The position numbers were made by a program, and so were the translations under genes. This document shows positions 39,259 to 51,200 of a stretch of DNA of 64,000 nt, piece after piece. Origin of the DNA: Oxyruncus cristatus (lineage: Eukaryota > Chordata > Aves > Passeriformes > Cotingidae); assembly GCA_013399855.1 (NCBI GenBank), contig VXAY01005593.1, forward strand, positions 372,001 to 436,000, given 5' to 3'. The notes beneath the pieces are model-generated. The model worked only from the letters and a program-made list of their open reading frames with translations, did no database searches and was not told the DNA's origin. Numbering within the stretch: position 1 is the stretch's first letter; every line of letters starts with the position of its first letter.

Positions 39259-42200
39259 GCAATTCACAAATCCAGAAGCCATCATAAATTCCCAGAAACT
39301 GCCTCTCCTCGTTTGTATGCTGATGACATTTAAAACTCAGTTGCAGCAGAGCAGGTAGCTCGGAAATCTTCTTCTGATGGGTTCAGGAGCCATCCTGTAT
39401 GGCAAAAGGGCAGTATGCTGAGGCTGGCAGTGAGTTAGGAAGGAGCAGATACCGGAGCTGAAGGTTCAGACCTCAGTGTCCAAAGCTCTTTATTGTGGGA
39501 CTCCTCTGCCCTGCTCTCACACATGAAACTATTTCTCTCACTGTTTCTCTCACACATGAAACTGTTGATTGATGTTTCAATAGCTGACATGAAATTTTCT
39601 GACACCACTTAAAGAAGCCCAGTTATGGAAGAGCTTTCTCATGGCAGCTTTTCCTTGTGCTGTAACCCATGAACTCCACAGTGACCTTGGTTTTGGCCTT
39701 GTCTCCATCCTATACAGAGCTAATGCAGACAGAAATGCATCACGTCCGCACCCTGAAGATCATGAACGATGTGTACAGTGCAGCGATGCTGAAGGAGCTG
39801 CAGTATGATCAACAAGTCATTGACAAGATCTTTCCCTGCCTGGAAAACTTGCTGCAAATCCACAGTAACTTTTTCCAGCGGATTCTGGAAAGGAAGAAGG
39901 AGTCATTGGCAGACAAAAGTGAAAAGAACTTTGTTATCAGGAGGATAGGTGACATCCTAATGAATCAAGTAAGTGCTGGAAAATGCTTGCAGTTCTGAGA
40001 ACACAGCTGGAAACCAGGCGCTTTTCCTTCCCTCCTGTTTGTGCCTGTCAGATAATCACAGCTGATGGCATCTTTACTCTTCCCACATGTAAGAATATCC
40101 GCCTCTGGGTTTTTTTCAAGCACTTTTTGCTCTTTCAGATGAAGGTCCACTGTTGAAAATTAATTTAGTTCATTTTGTGGGAAAGAGAAGCATTTGCTGA
40201 CAGGCACAAAACAGTCTGACCATAGCCTGGAGTGTAGGCAGGAGCTCACAGCAAAATATGCTCAGTGTGTCTCTTGGCTATGTTATTGACCTGCTGTTTA
40301 ACTTTGGGTGGGTCATTTTACTTTTCTTTATCCATGGTTTCTGCCTTCTTTTTGTCTGGTTTGAATTTTTTGTTCTTGGCTGTTAAGCCCTGTGAGTAGA
40401 ATCCCAAATTCTGCTGTAGGTGTGAACTCAGTAAATTCCCAAAATCAGCTCTTTTACTTTCTAGAGATCTGCTTGCTTGACTTAGGATGCTTTGGACTAA
40501 TTTAGTTTCATCAGATTCTTTTGAGAGACTTGCAGGCACTGCTGGGATATCACACCAGGAGCTCAGTGCAGATTGGAGCTCTGTGTCTCATGTCTTGCAG
40601 TTCTCTGGTGACAGCGCCGAGAGAATGAAGAAAACATATGGCAAATTCTGCGGGCATCACAACGAGGCAGTCAATTACTTCAAAGATCTGTACTCAAAGG
40701 ACAAGCGGTTTCAGGCATTTGTCAAGGTAGGACCTGGTAGGACAGACATAGTCAATGGGAAAAGCATCTCCTTCCTGCACTCTGGTGAGCGTTTTGCTGC
40801 AGAAATTAAACTTGCGCCTTTATTCCTTAGAAAAAAATGAGCAGCTCCCTGGTGAGGCGTCTTGGGATTCCTGAATGTATCCTGTTGGTAACGCAGAGAA
40901 TCACAAAGTACCCAGTCCTTTTACAAAGGATACTGCAGTACACCAAAGGTAGGGACCACTTCCTTTATTCTAAGTGTGTATTTGTTCATCCAGTGTAAAT
41001 TTTTCGGATCCTTTTCAGCTGAAGCAGATTTTCTTACCAGCTAATCCAGTCATTGTCTCACGCAGCTGTAACAAGATAACTCAGTTCCAGATCTCCATTT
41101 GGGATTAGTTGTTGAGGTACCTTGGTTTAGTTAAGTCCGTCTGTAGCTAATTATGGAGCAACATGCTTAGACTCCAAAGTTTCCCATCTTGCTTTTTATG
41201 GTAATGGCTAAAATACGTGATCAATTTGTGTATTTCATCCATACTCTCTCATATACAAAGTATATTGGAATAGCCCCCAACCTCAACCACATATATGTGA
41301 AAGGTTTTGTGAAACGTTTTGTGAAACTCTCCTTAAAGGGGGAAAAATGCATCCCGTCTCATTTAAATATTACAAAGTTACAGTGCTGGAATTTGAGAGG
41401 GAGAAGAGGAAGGAAGGAAGTAAATCTGGGAACTTAGGCTCCGCAAAGATGAAGTGAAATCGAGGTCTCTGTTTCTTTTTTAAAGAAAATGAAGTGGAAC
41501 ATGAAGACTTGACTCAGTCATTAAACCTCGTTAAAGACGTAATTGCTGCAGTCAACAGCAAAGTCAGCAATTATGAGAAGAAAATGCGTCTTGGTGAGAT
41601 TTACAACCGGACGGACAGCAAGTCCATCATGAGGATGAAGAGCGGCCAGATGTTTGCAAGAGAGGACCTGAGGCACCGGAAACTCATCCGAGATGGGCCT
41701 GTGTCACTGAGAAGTGCAGCTGGACGGCTAAAAGGTAAGACTGTCCTGCCTTCTGCTGACGCACACTGTTCAGGAAAGGCTCTGGTGTCCCTGCAGCTGC
41801 CTCTTGTTGGGTCAGTGTTTTCTTGAATTGCTTTTTGTTTGTTAGGTGGAAGGAGTTTTTTTTTAAGGTGCTGTGCACTGAAGTTCTCCTCTGAATTAAA
41901 CACTAACTCTCAGCTGGGACCACGGCAGCAGTAAGAGCAGACAGGGCTGTGTCTCAGGCTTGGCAGGAAGGCTGGGCTTCCCTTCTCTCCCTCCAGCATT
42001 AGCTGATTAAATTACGGTCTGTGGGCATGAATGGGGACTGGGAGCCTGGTCTGTGCTGTGCAGGGAGGCAGTGATAACATGGAATTCCATACAGGGTATG
42101 ATTTATTTCGAGGTTTTGGAAACAGGAAGTTTACAGAGGATTTCTAGGTACCCAAGACTACTGTTGCCTTTAGATGATTGATGAAGCAAGTTTTGCTGCT

Positions 42201-45200
42201 GTTGTGAAATCCTGTGATAAGCACTGGCTCCATTTGCATTTCTGAGTCATAGAGATGCATAAACATGTCTGTAGTGCAAACTCCTAGGGAAAGCAGGTCG
42301 TGCAGGCAAGCTGCAGACGCAGGGAGAGCAGCTTGTTCTTATATTCAGGCTATTTTGCAGGATTTGAAACGCAGCGCAGAGAATTAGAGGAAGAACGTTT
42401 CTTAGAGAGTTCTAGCATTTCCCCTCTTGCAAAGTGCACAGAACAGAGAAAAAGGGAATCAAAGGCCACCTTTTGCAAACCTCACAGAGCTTGGATTTAA
42501 TTTTGCAGCTTTGCCTTAAGTTTCATGGTTCTTTTCTCTGGAATAGATCCTGTCTTCCCAAAACAGAATGGAAGGATTTACCCACGGGATGATTTAACTT
42601 TTTGGTTTGCTTCCTCTCTGTCACAAGATTTCCCAAGTACATTACACAAAAACTCTTTGTACCGAGGGGTCTGGGTGGGGCATTACACTTGGTAGTTGCT
42701 GTGCAACTTTATGATATGTCATTAGGAGACTTGGAAAGCTGTATGTGCACTCTGGGAAAAGACTGATTTAAAATCCTCTGTTGGCTTGAGGTTGTGCTTC
42801 CTTCTTCCGTGAAAGAAAGCCAGGTCCTGTGTCTCACACAGGCTCTGTCGGCTCCCCTCCGAGTCGACAAGAGTTGTGTTTGTCTGAGAGCAGAATCAGT
42901 CGTGGCTCCTGAAGTCAGTGTTTCCTGGGAAAGAAACTGCAGCTGACAAATGTTGTTATTGCATGATAATTTACACTCTGCAAACCACTCATCAAGAGAA
43001 CCATAAAACCCCAAACTTCCTGTGCAGATATTTTGCTCAAGGGCTAAAATATTGATTGTTTGAGAAAACAGAGCTTCTATTGAGTAAATGTGTCTGGCTT
43101 TCGCTGTTATGCCCATGTCTTAACTGCTAGTGAGCATGTGGCAGGAGGGGAGCACCCCTGCTCGGGCAGACGAGAGCAAATCCTGCAGGTTTTCCAGATG
43201 CTGATTTGTTCTGCTTAATGCAAAGTCGGTTCAGAGCTAACCTGACTTGGCATCTCCAGGAGGTGCCCCCACTCCTCCTGCTAAGTGGGAGGTTGATCCT
43301 GCTTCCAGCATTTGCAAAACCAGCCCTGCTGCTCCCCAGAACCAGTGTTGTTACAAGAAGTCTGTTTTGGGGTGGGTTGTGTGGTTATACTTACTGTTAT
43401 GCTTCTTGTTTTGCAGAAGTCCAGGCTGTTCTCCTCTCTGACATGCTCGTGTTCCTTCAGGAGAAGGACCAGAAGTATGTGTTTGCCTCACTGGTAAGGC
43501 TTTGACCTTTTCTCCTTCTTCCTTTTCTATGTGAGAGACCCGTGATGTGTGTTGTGCAGCAAAGCCAGCCATTTTTCTGCTAAACAACTCAATTTTCTTG
43601 CTCACAACATTTTTGTCTGCGGAGCAGACTCCATTCTTTCTGACAGGAGAACATGTCTTCATGCCCCACCTCCCCCTTCTGCAGTGCCTTGGCACAGCTG
43701 ATAATTGGCCTTGAAAAGCTGCCTGTCACTCGATACACTTGTGCTTTTCAGTTTGTGCACATTGAAGCAGTGGTTGGGGTGGGAGGGGGCACGGAGATAA
43801 TGCAAACATTGTAAAAATGAACCTTAGCAGAAGGAAATGTCCTAATACGTTGTGAGCTGCTGTGGGGAGGCAGTGGGGGGAAGTGCAAGTGCAGAACAGC
43901 TGTTCAATAGAACAGCTGGAAAATAAACGTCAAAGAAATATATTTGTAATGCACAAGAGCAAAAACACTAGCTTTTGAGGGCAGGCCCCTGAAAAGGGCT
44001 GGGCACACTGACCTGCTAAAGAAAACCTAGTGCCTAATGGAGTCTGTTGGGCTCTACCTTCCAGGCATGGTCTAGACTGGCTAAACCTTGTGACCTTTCC
44101 ACTCTTTGAGCATTTTGAAAGCTGTTAATTTGTTATTGCAGTTCCACCAACCCTCTGCACAGGCTCAGTGCCCTACACAGGAGAAGCTGATTTGCACACA
44201 GGTCCTGCTAGTGGACCTCTACCAAATCCCCCCAGTTGTAGCACCTGGTGCAATGCACAACGGGGCTGACTCGTGTGCAGATGACACAGCAGCAAAGGGA
44301 CGTTCTAACCGAGCAGGCTGCTTACACAGGCACCGTAACGCATAATGAACGTCATCTTACACACGAGTTCTCACACAGGAGTCAGCTGTGAGCTTCTGAG
44401 AACAGCAGAGGTTTTGTGGCATTTGAGAACAAGATGTTATTCTATCCCAGAGAGAGATCATGAAGATACTGTGTGTGAAGCAGGCACTAGCAAGCTGCAC
44501 CAAATGTAAGGAGCTGTGATATTAATGATGGGGAGAGTGTGGGCAGGAGGAAGTGAGATCAGAGCAAAATATGGTAGAGTTTACAAAACCGCAAAGTCAA
44601 TTCTAAATTAATTCTTCGTTGAAATGGAACGAGGTGAAATTGCTTTTCCTACAGAACTGTTGGAGGAAAGCAAACCCTTCCCTGTTGTTTGACCCCATTA
44701 AAATGATTTTTTTATTTAGCCAGTAGGTTCAGAAAATGTTTACAGCCTGAGAGATGTAGTGCTGTGGTTTATTGGGACCTTTTTAATGCTAGTTTACACC
44801 TGGAAAGTAGCACTGTTCACCCTCCTCACCCATTTCTTTCCATCTGAAGGACCAGAAATCCACTGTGATCTCTCTGAAAAAGTTGATAGTACGGGAAGTG
44901 GCTCATGAAGAGAAGGGTTTGTTCCTGATCAGCATGGGCGGAAAAGATCCTGAAATGGTGGAAGTCCATGCCAGCTCCAAAGAAGAACGTAATGGCTGGA
45001 TACAGATAATTCAGGACACAATGAACACCATGTAAGCTACTCAGCTGTTCTTGGGAGCCAGGTGGTGCCCATGGTTGTGTTCCTGTGGTAATCAAGCGTA
45101 TTCCTGTCTCCTATCCAGGGACAGAGATGAAGACGAAGGAGTCCCTTGTGAGTCTGAGTTCGAAAAGAAATTGTCTGATGCAAAAGTGAGAGGACTGAAA

Positions 45201-48200
45201 GGTAAAATCCTGCCTGGGACAGAGCTGGGGCGTGGTTTTGGAAAAATGTACAGGAATTTTTGAGTTGGGTTTTGTGGTTGAACTACGGTATTTTTCAAAT
45301 GAGTTAGAGCCCTGCATCCAGTAAATAATTGCAATCCTGGTTTGTGGCTCACCTTCCCTGCCTTATTTTTGTTCTGAGCCTGCTGGGTGCCACTGCTGTG
45401 CATGGATTTTGCGGGGCATGGTCATACTGTGTCAGAGTATTGCTGCCAAACCCAGCACATGCTGTCAGGTTCCACTAGATGGGGCCAGTATCTCAGGAAT
45501 CGCACAAGTTTCCTTGACAAAGCTTTTATTTTCTGTCTTCATCTCTTGTTTTCTGTTCACCCCCACAGAACAACTTCAGCAGAAGGATAAACAGATCCTG
45601 CTCTTGCTGGAGGAGAAGACGAAGATCTTCCGGGACATGGCAGACAGTTCTGTGCAGGAGGAGATGCCAGGCTCCAGGCTGCTCTTCAGAGCCAACACAG
45701 AAGAGGCTCCAAAAGGAGAGGCCATTATGAAGACGGCAATAAATGAAGGTGAGCCAGTCAGGTGACATGTAAATTACAGTAACCAACAGACCCTTGAGCT
45801 TCAGTGAAAGTGTCAGTTCTCAAGCACCAGTCTTGCAGGGGAAGTCTTCTCTTTGTCAGAATAACAGCACAGATGAGGTGATATTGCTGCTCACGATATT
45901 GTCTCAGGGACAGGTCATGAGGATCAGGAAAGGAAGCAGATGTTGATGGGTGTTGGAAGAAGGCACAAAAGTCTGCACAGAGAACAACCATGCATTGAAC
46001 CTGCTTTGGGGTCAGGAGCAGCACAGTATTTACCACTGGCTGAAATTTGGACCATCCAGGCTCTTGCTGTGCTTCAGTCTCAGCAAGATGTGAGAGTGGG
46101 GCTTGGGTTCAGTGCCTGCAAGGGACGGTCAAGTCATTGACAAAGGCAAGGGTAGATGGAAACTCAGTCAGCTTTCCAGTGTGATTTTTGAAGAGGCTAA
46201 AAATTATTAGATGCTGTTGTCAGAGCATATCAAGTTGCCTGGAGGAAGAGAGGGAGGTGTAAGCCTGTGCAGAGCTCCAGGAATTGGAGTAATGGTCAGG
46301 CAGACTGAGTTTTTGCAGGGGCAATGCGTACTGTTCATACCATTGTCACAGAAATACGGGTTCTTGGTCCAGCAAAGTATGTGAATTTCTGACCTGAGCT
46401 CAGGCAGTGACAAAAATATCTCAGAAGCCTGAGGTGGCCTTTAACAGGGACATTGTTGCTTTTTATCAGTTGAACTGCTGCAAGACCTGGTGAACAGGAG
46501 CCTGGGCACTGCCCTCGGACAGCAGGTCAGCAGCACTGCCATGGAACAGGAAGGAGGAGTTGGCCCCATCTCTCTTCCTAGAAGGGCAGAAACTTTTGGA
46601 GGATTTGACAGTCATCAGATGAACGCTTCCAAGGGTGAGTAGTTACATGTGTGCACATCAGCATTTTTTCCTAATACATGTCATCATATCCTCTTGCTTC
46701 AGAAGCACTTCAGCTGGTGATTTGGGTTTCACAACTCCTCTCCAATAATAGTTGATAGATTAAATCACAGATTAGGAAAAAAGCCTACATACAGGTAGAA
46801 TGACAGTAGCTGAGAACCTGTGGTTACACAAGGATTAAACATCTGAACTCTTCCCTCCTTTCTCTCTGTGTTCTCTTTAACTCATCCTTACTGTTATACT
46901 TATGTGCCACATGGAAGCGTTTGGCTTCTCAGTAAATTAGTTTCTTCGTGTTATTATTGTAGTATCTACAGCTCTGTTCTTTGTTCTTCACTTATCTTCC
47001 AGCAGGAGCCTGTTGCTGTTGCATTTGCAAATGGATGAGGATATTGCTGAATCAAACACCTTCTCCCCTGTCTCCGCTCTCTGTGCATTTGTTTTCCACC
47101 TACAACTGCATGTGTTATTCCTGCAATTAAGTCTCTCCCAAAGAAATGTGTGACTATTTATTTCAACTGCATAGTTGGCTGCTTCCCAATGCTCTCTTTC
47201 TTTGCCCAAGTCATCAGAAACTTCCCTGTCCTCAAATTCCTTTCTCTGTGGTCTCGCTCACACTCCCAATACAACCAGTTTTGCTGCGCTGGTGTCTGTC
47301 TCAGCACTGGGATCGTTGGACCTCGTCTGACCTCCTGCATTAAAGGAGCAGTGTTAGCTCCAGACAGTCAGACATGAGAAATATGTAGAGGCTTTCCCAG
47401 CTCTATTGGAAAGCTGCAAAGCTCTTCGCAGGCCTTGTCATTATAATGACAAATATATTCACACCGGAGGGGTTTGTTTAGGGTTGTGCAGCTCTGTTGC
47501 AATGATGAATGAGGCAACCTCAGGCTGTTCGTGGCCCAGCTCTAGGTTTTCTGTAAATACCCTCTTTTGAATTAGATTGTAATTCAGTAGTTGTAAGGTC
47601 TTGGGAGATTTGGGGAAAAGAATGCAGGGCCTGTTTGTTCAGCTGGAGACCAGGAGGTATGAAACCTGGCATTCACCTCCAGTTCTTCTGTTCACAACCT
47701 GTGAAACCTCGGGCAAAGCTTATAACCTGACTCCCCTTCATTCTCCCCTCCAGCAAAGCAGAAGGGAGGTGTTTCCTCCTGCAAAGAGGTGGAAGGTCCC
47801 AGGACGTGGCGCAGGAGAGAAGGTCTGTTAGGACTTGAGGGTCAGCCTTTGATAGCAAAGCCTGCCTGGGGGTGGTGGGGGGAGAGGGCCTTTGTACTAG
47901 GTGTGGTGTCTTTCACATTGATGCAGATTCAGGTGGATGTAAAGTTGTTTATCATTAGAATAGTGGCAGTTGGAAGGTTACCACTGCAGGAGCGGGTTTT
48001 CCCCATGGGCTGCATCTCAGCTGGCAAGGGGAGTACAGGAATCTTGGCAAGAGCTGGAGGATGGAAGGTCTGTGTGACTCCTTTGCCACCCCTGAGCAGA
48101 AAGGCAGCACAGGGTGGGGGTTACAGTCCTCCTGTCCCCACAGATCAGTTCAGTCCTGCTTGGGAGCACTGATAGGAGTCTTCCAGGGGGAAGTTAGAAA

Positions 48201-51200
48201 GAAAAGTCCAGTGTTCCTTTGAAGATCCAGGTTTCTGATAACTAAGGTTAATGATAAATTGTTAGCATAGAATTACACAGGGTGTCGCAGAGCAGTATCT
48301 GACCCAGATGTAAATTAACTTGCACAAGAGAGGCATTGAAACTATACCTGCAATAATATACCATGATATGATTCTGTTATCATCTTCCATCTGCTCTTAC
48401 TCTGCCTCATGTCTTCTCAGCAAGTATTGTGTGGTAGTAGATGGCACTGCAGGGACTAGAAAGAGCACCAATTGATAGCAGTGTGCCAAAATTATCAGCG
48501 TGTTCTCTGAAACCAAAGTCAATCTTAATCTAAATTCACATCACTTTTTCTGGTAGTGCTGATGTATTCCATATATTTAGGGACCAAAATGCATTCAGTT
48601 AAAATGTCAAGAGCTCTGTGTCCCCTTTTCTGAAACATGTGAGTTTCCTGTATTAAATGTCTCAGACTTCAGCAAGTTCATCCATGGTTTAGGATGTTGA
48701 ATAACCAGTGTCAATGCTGGCTTCCTCCTTTAGGTGGAGCAAAAGATGAAGGCGATGACGCTCAGGACCTTCGGAGGACAGAGTCAGACAGCATTTTAAA
48801 GAAGGTATGGCTTGGTTTATCTGTCTGCTGCCCCTGAGTTCAGATTGCAGGAGAGTCTTGAAAAATGCCTGAATTTCTTGACAATTAGAAATGTCCTAGT
48901 AAGTTTGAAATAAAACATAATTGGAAGCATGCAACCAAAACCGCTTTGCTCTAGCTAAAATCCTGACTTGAAGACTATTGCAAATAAGTTTTATTCCTCA
49001 GTGGCACAAGTTATCTGCCATCTGCCTGCAGAACAGTCAAAGCATGTGTTTAATTATGCATCATTATTGAAATCATAAGGTCAGCTATAACCTTGCACCT
49101 ATTCTTGCTGCAGAACAATCCATCACATAACTACAAAATGTTACCTAATTAACATTTTATTGTATATGATTTTAACTTGCCTGAAAAACAGTGTGTGAAT
49201 TCTCTCAGAATGAAAGGTGGAGGGGGTGTTTAATGGGTACGTCATTAGTTCAGCTAATTACATTTGCTGTGATTTCTCATTGTCCTCATATTAAATTTGT
49301 GATCTTGTCATAGGGTGGAAATGCTAATCTGATGTTCATGTTGAAAAGGAATAACGAGGTAAGAATTGATTCTGTTGCTCAGCTGTTTCCTTCCTTTAAG
49401 TGGGAAGAGAATTTGTCTCAATAGGTGATAATGTAGAAGAAAACACATTTCATTTGCTGAAGCACATCTAGACTTTTAAATACATTAAGCTGAACCCACC
49501 GTGTCATTTATTTGTTTAACCTTGGATGTTCAGACAGGGAATTCACTGATTGTCATCTGCTTGCCAGCAGGATGATATGTGCTGATTATAGGCAGCAAGG
49601 GTTAATTACCACCAGGATGCACAGGGCTGTATTTATTGTGCATCTGCAGACAGAGAGAGTTTAATTTTATGTTGCAGGTGCAGTGAATTGGGGCAATTAG
49701 ATTTCTATTCTCCCTTTGATACACATTCATAACTTCCAATTAGCATTAATGGCACAATAAGAAGCAGCTCTCTTAATACTGGCTATCACATCACTACTGC
49801 AAATACTGCAGTGGTTTTTCTTCTTAAAATAATTGTAGGATGTGAGAGATTCAGAGAAAATTTTAGCAGGGCTAAATTTGGGGATAGGGCATCGGTCTAA
49901 AGTAGGTTGCTCTGTGTTGATGCACAAGGTGTTTGCATTTACCTGTATTTTCAGAGAGCTTCCAACAACACACCTGCTGCTCTTGTGTGCCTGCTGTAGT
50001 GCAGCTTTTCTGTCTAATGGCAATAGGACTTGTATGGGTCAGCTGATGGAGAACAGTATAAATAGTCCACGTTCATTTTAAGATTTCTAGGGTTTTTTTC
50101 ACCCCTTGAAGTTCTTTTCCTGACATTTTTAAGTGAACTGTTGGGTTTCATCCCAATTACTCTGCTTGTTCTTGAGCGAGCTGATACTGTGGGAAAATGG
50201 TTTGCAGTGACAAACCAGCACTTCCCATGAAGTCTGTACCACGAGGTGCCTCTGCAGTTGTTTCTTCACCTGCTGCACTGAGAGCTGGGGAAGAGAGGAA
50301 GGTGATGCCAGGCACCTCTGGGAGATGTCCAAGGGATGTATTGGTGTACTGGGGGATGATGCAGTCATTGCAGAAGAGTGAGGAAAAGGAAGGTGCAGAG
50401 GGATGGCTGTACAGCTTGTCATGGTGGGTCACAGAGGGAAGGAGGGTGCTGTACACCTGCCCCAGCACCCAGGGAGATCTAATAGCAACGCTTTTGTTTT
50501 CTCGCAGCAGGTCCTCCAAACCATTACCAGCCTCCATAAGCTGCTCAGTGCTTTGCAGGTAGGCTTAGCCCTTCATCCTGCTTCTGCTCGCTGCTTACCT
50601 GAGCTGCCAGACGTGCTTCACCCCTGTCTACCCTTCTCTCCTCTGCCTGTCACATCCCAGCATGGCTGGATACCCCACAGCAGCGTGCTGGGAATGTGGG
50701 AATGAGCTGCTGCCTAAGGGAACCAGTGCTGACCTGAGTTTGGGAAGCTGCTGGGGGAGTTACTTTTCAGCATGCTCTGGTAGCCCAGCTGTAAGGCAGC
50801 AGTGCTGCGCTGTGAGTTTGGTGGGAGACAAAGGGGTTCAGTACAGCACCCTGGGGTTTTCAGGGAGGGGCCTGTCCTCAGGATGCTGGTAGTGATTTCT
50901 GTGCCTTCTCTCCCAGGGGGTCGTGCTGCAGCAGGATACCTACATCGAGGACCAGAAGCTGGCCCTGAGCGAGAGGGCTCTGACCCGAAGCTTCTTCCGG
51001 CCGACGTCGCTGCTGGAGCAGGAGAAGCAGCGCAACCTGGAGAAGCAGCGCCAGGAGTTGGCCAACCTGAAGAAGCAGCAGACACAGCACCAGGAGGAGA
51101 GGCGGAGGAGAGAGAAGGAGTGGGAAGTCCGGGAGAAGGAACTGGCAGAGCAGGAGGCCCAACTGGCCCAGCGCGAGGAGCAGGTCCAGAGAAGGTGGCA

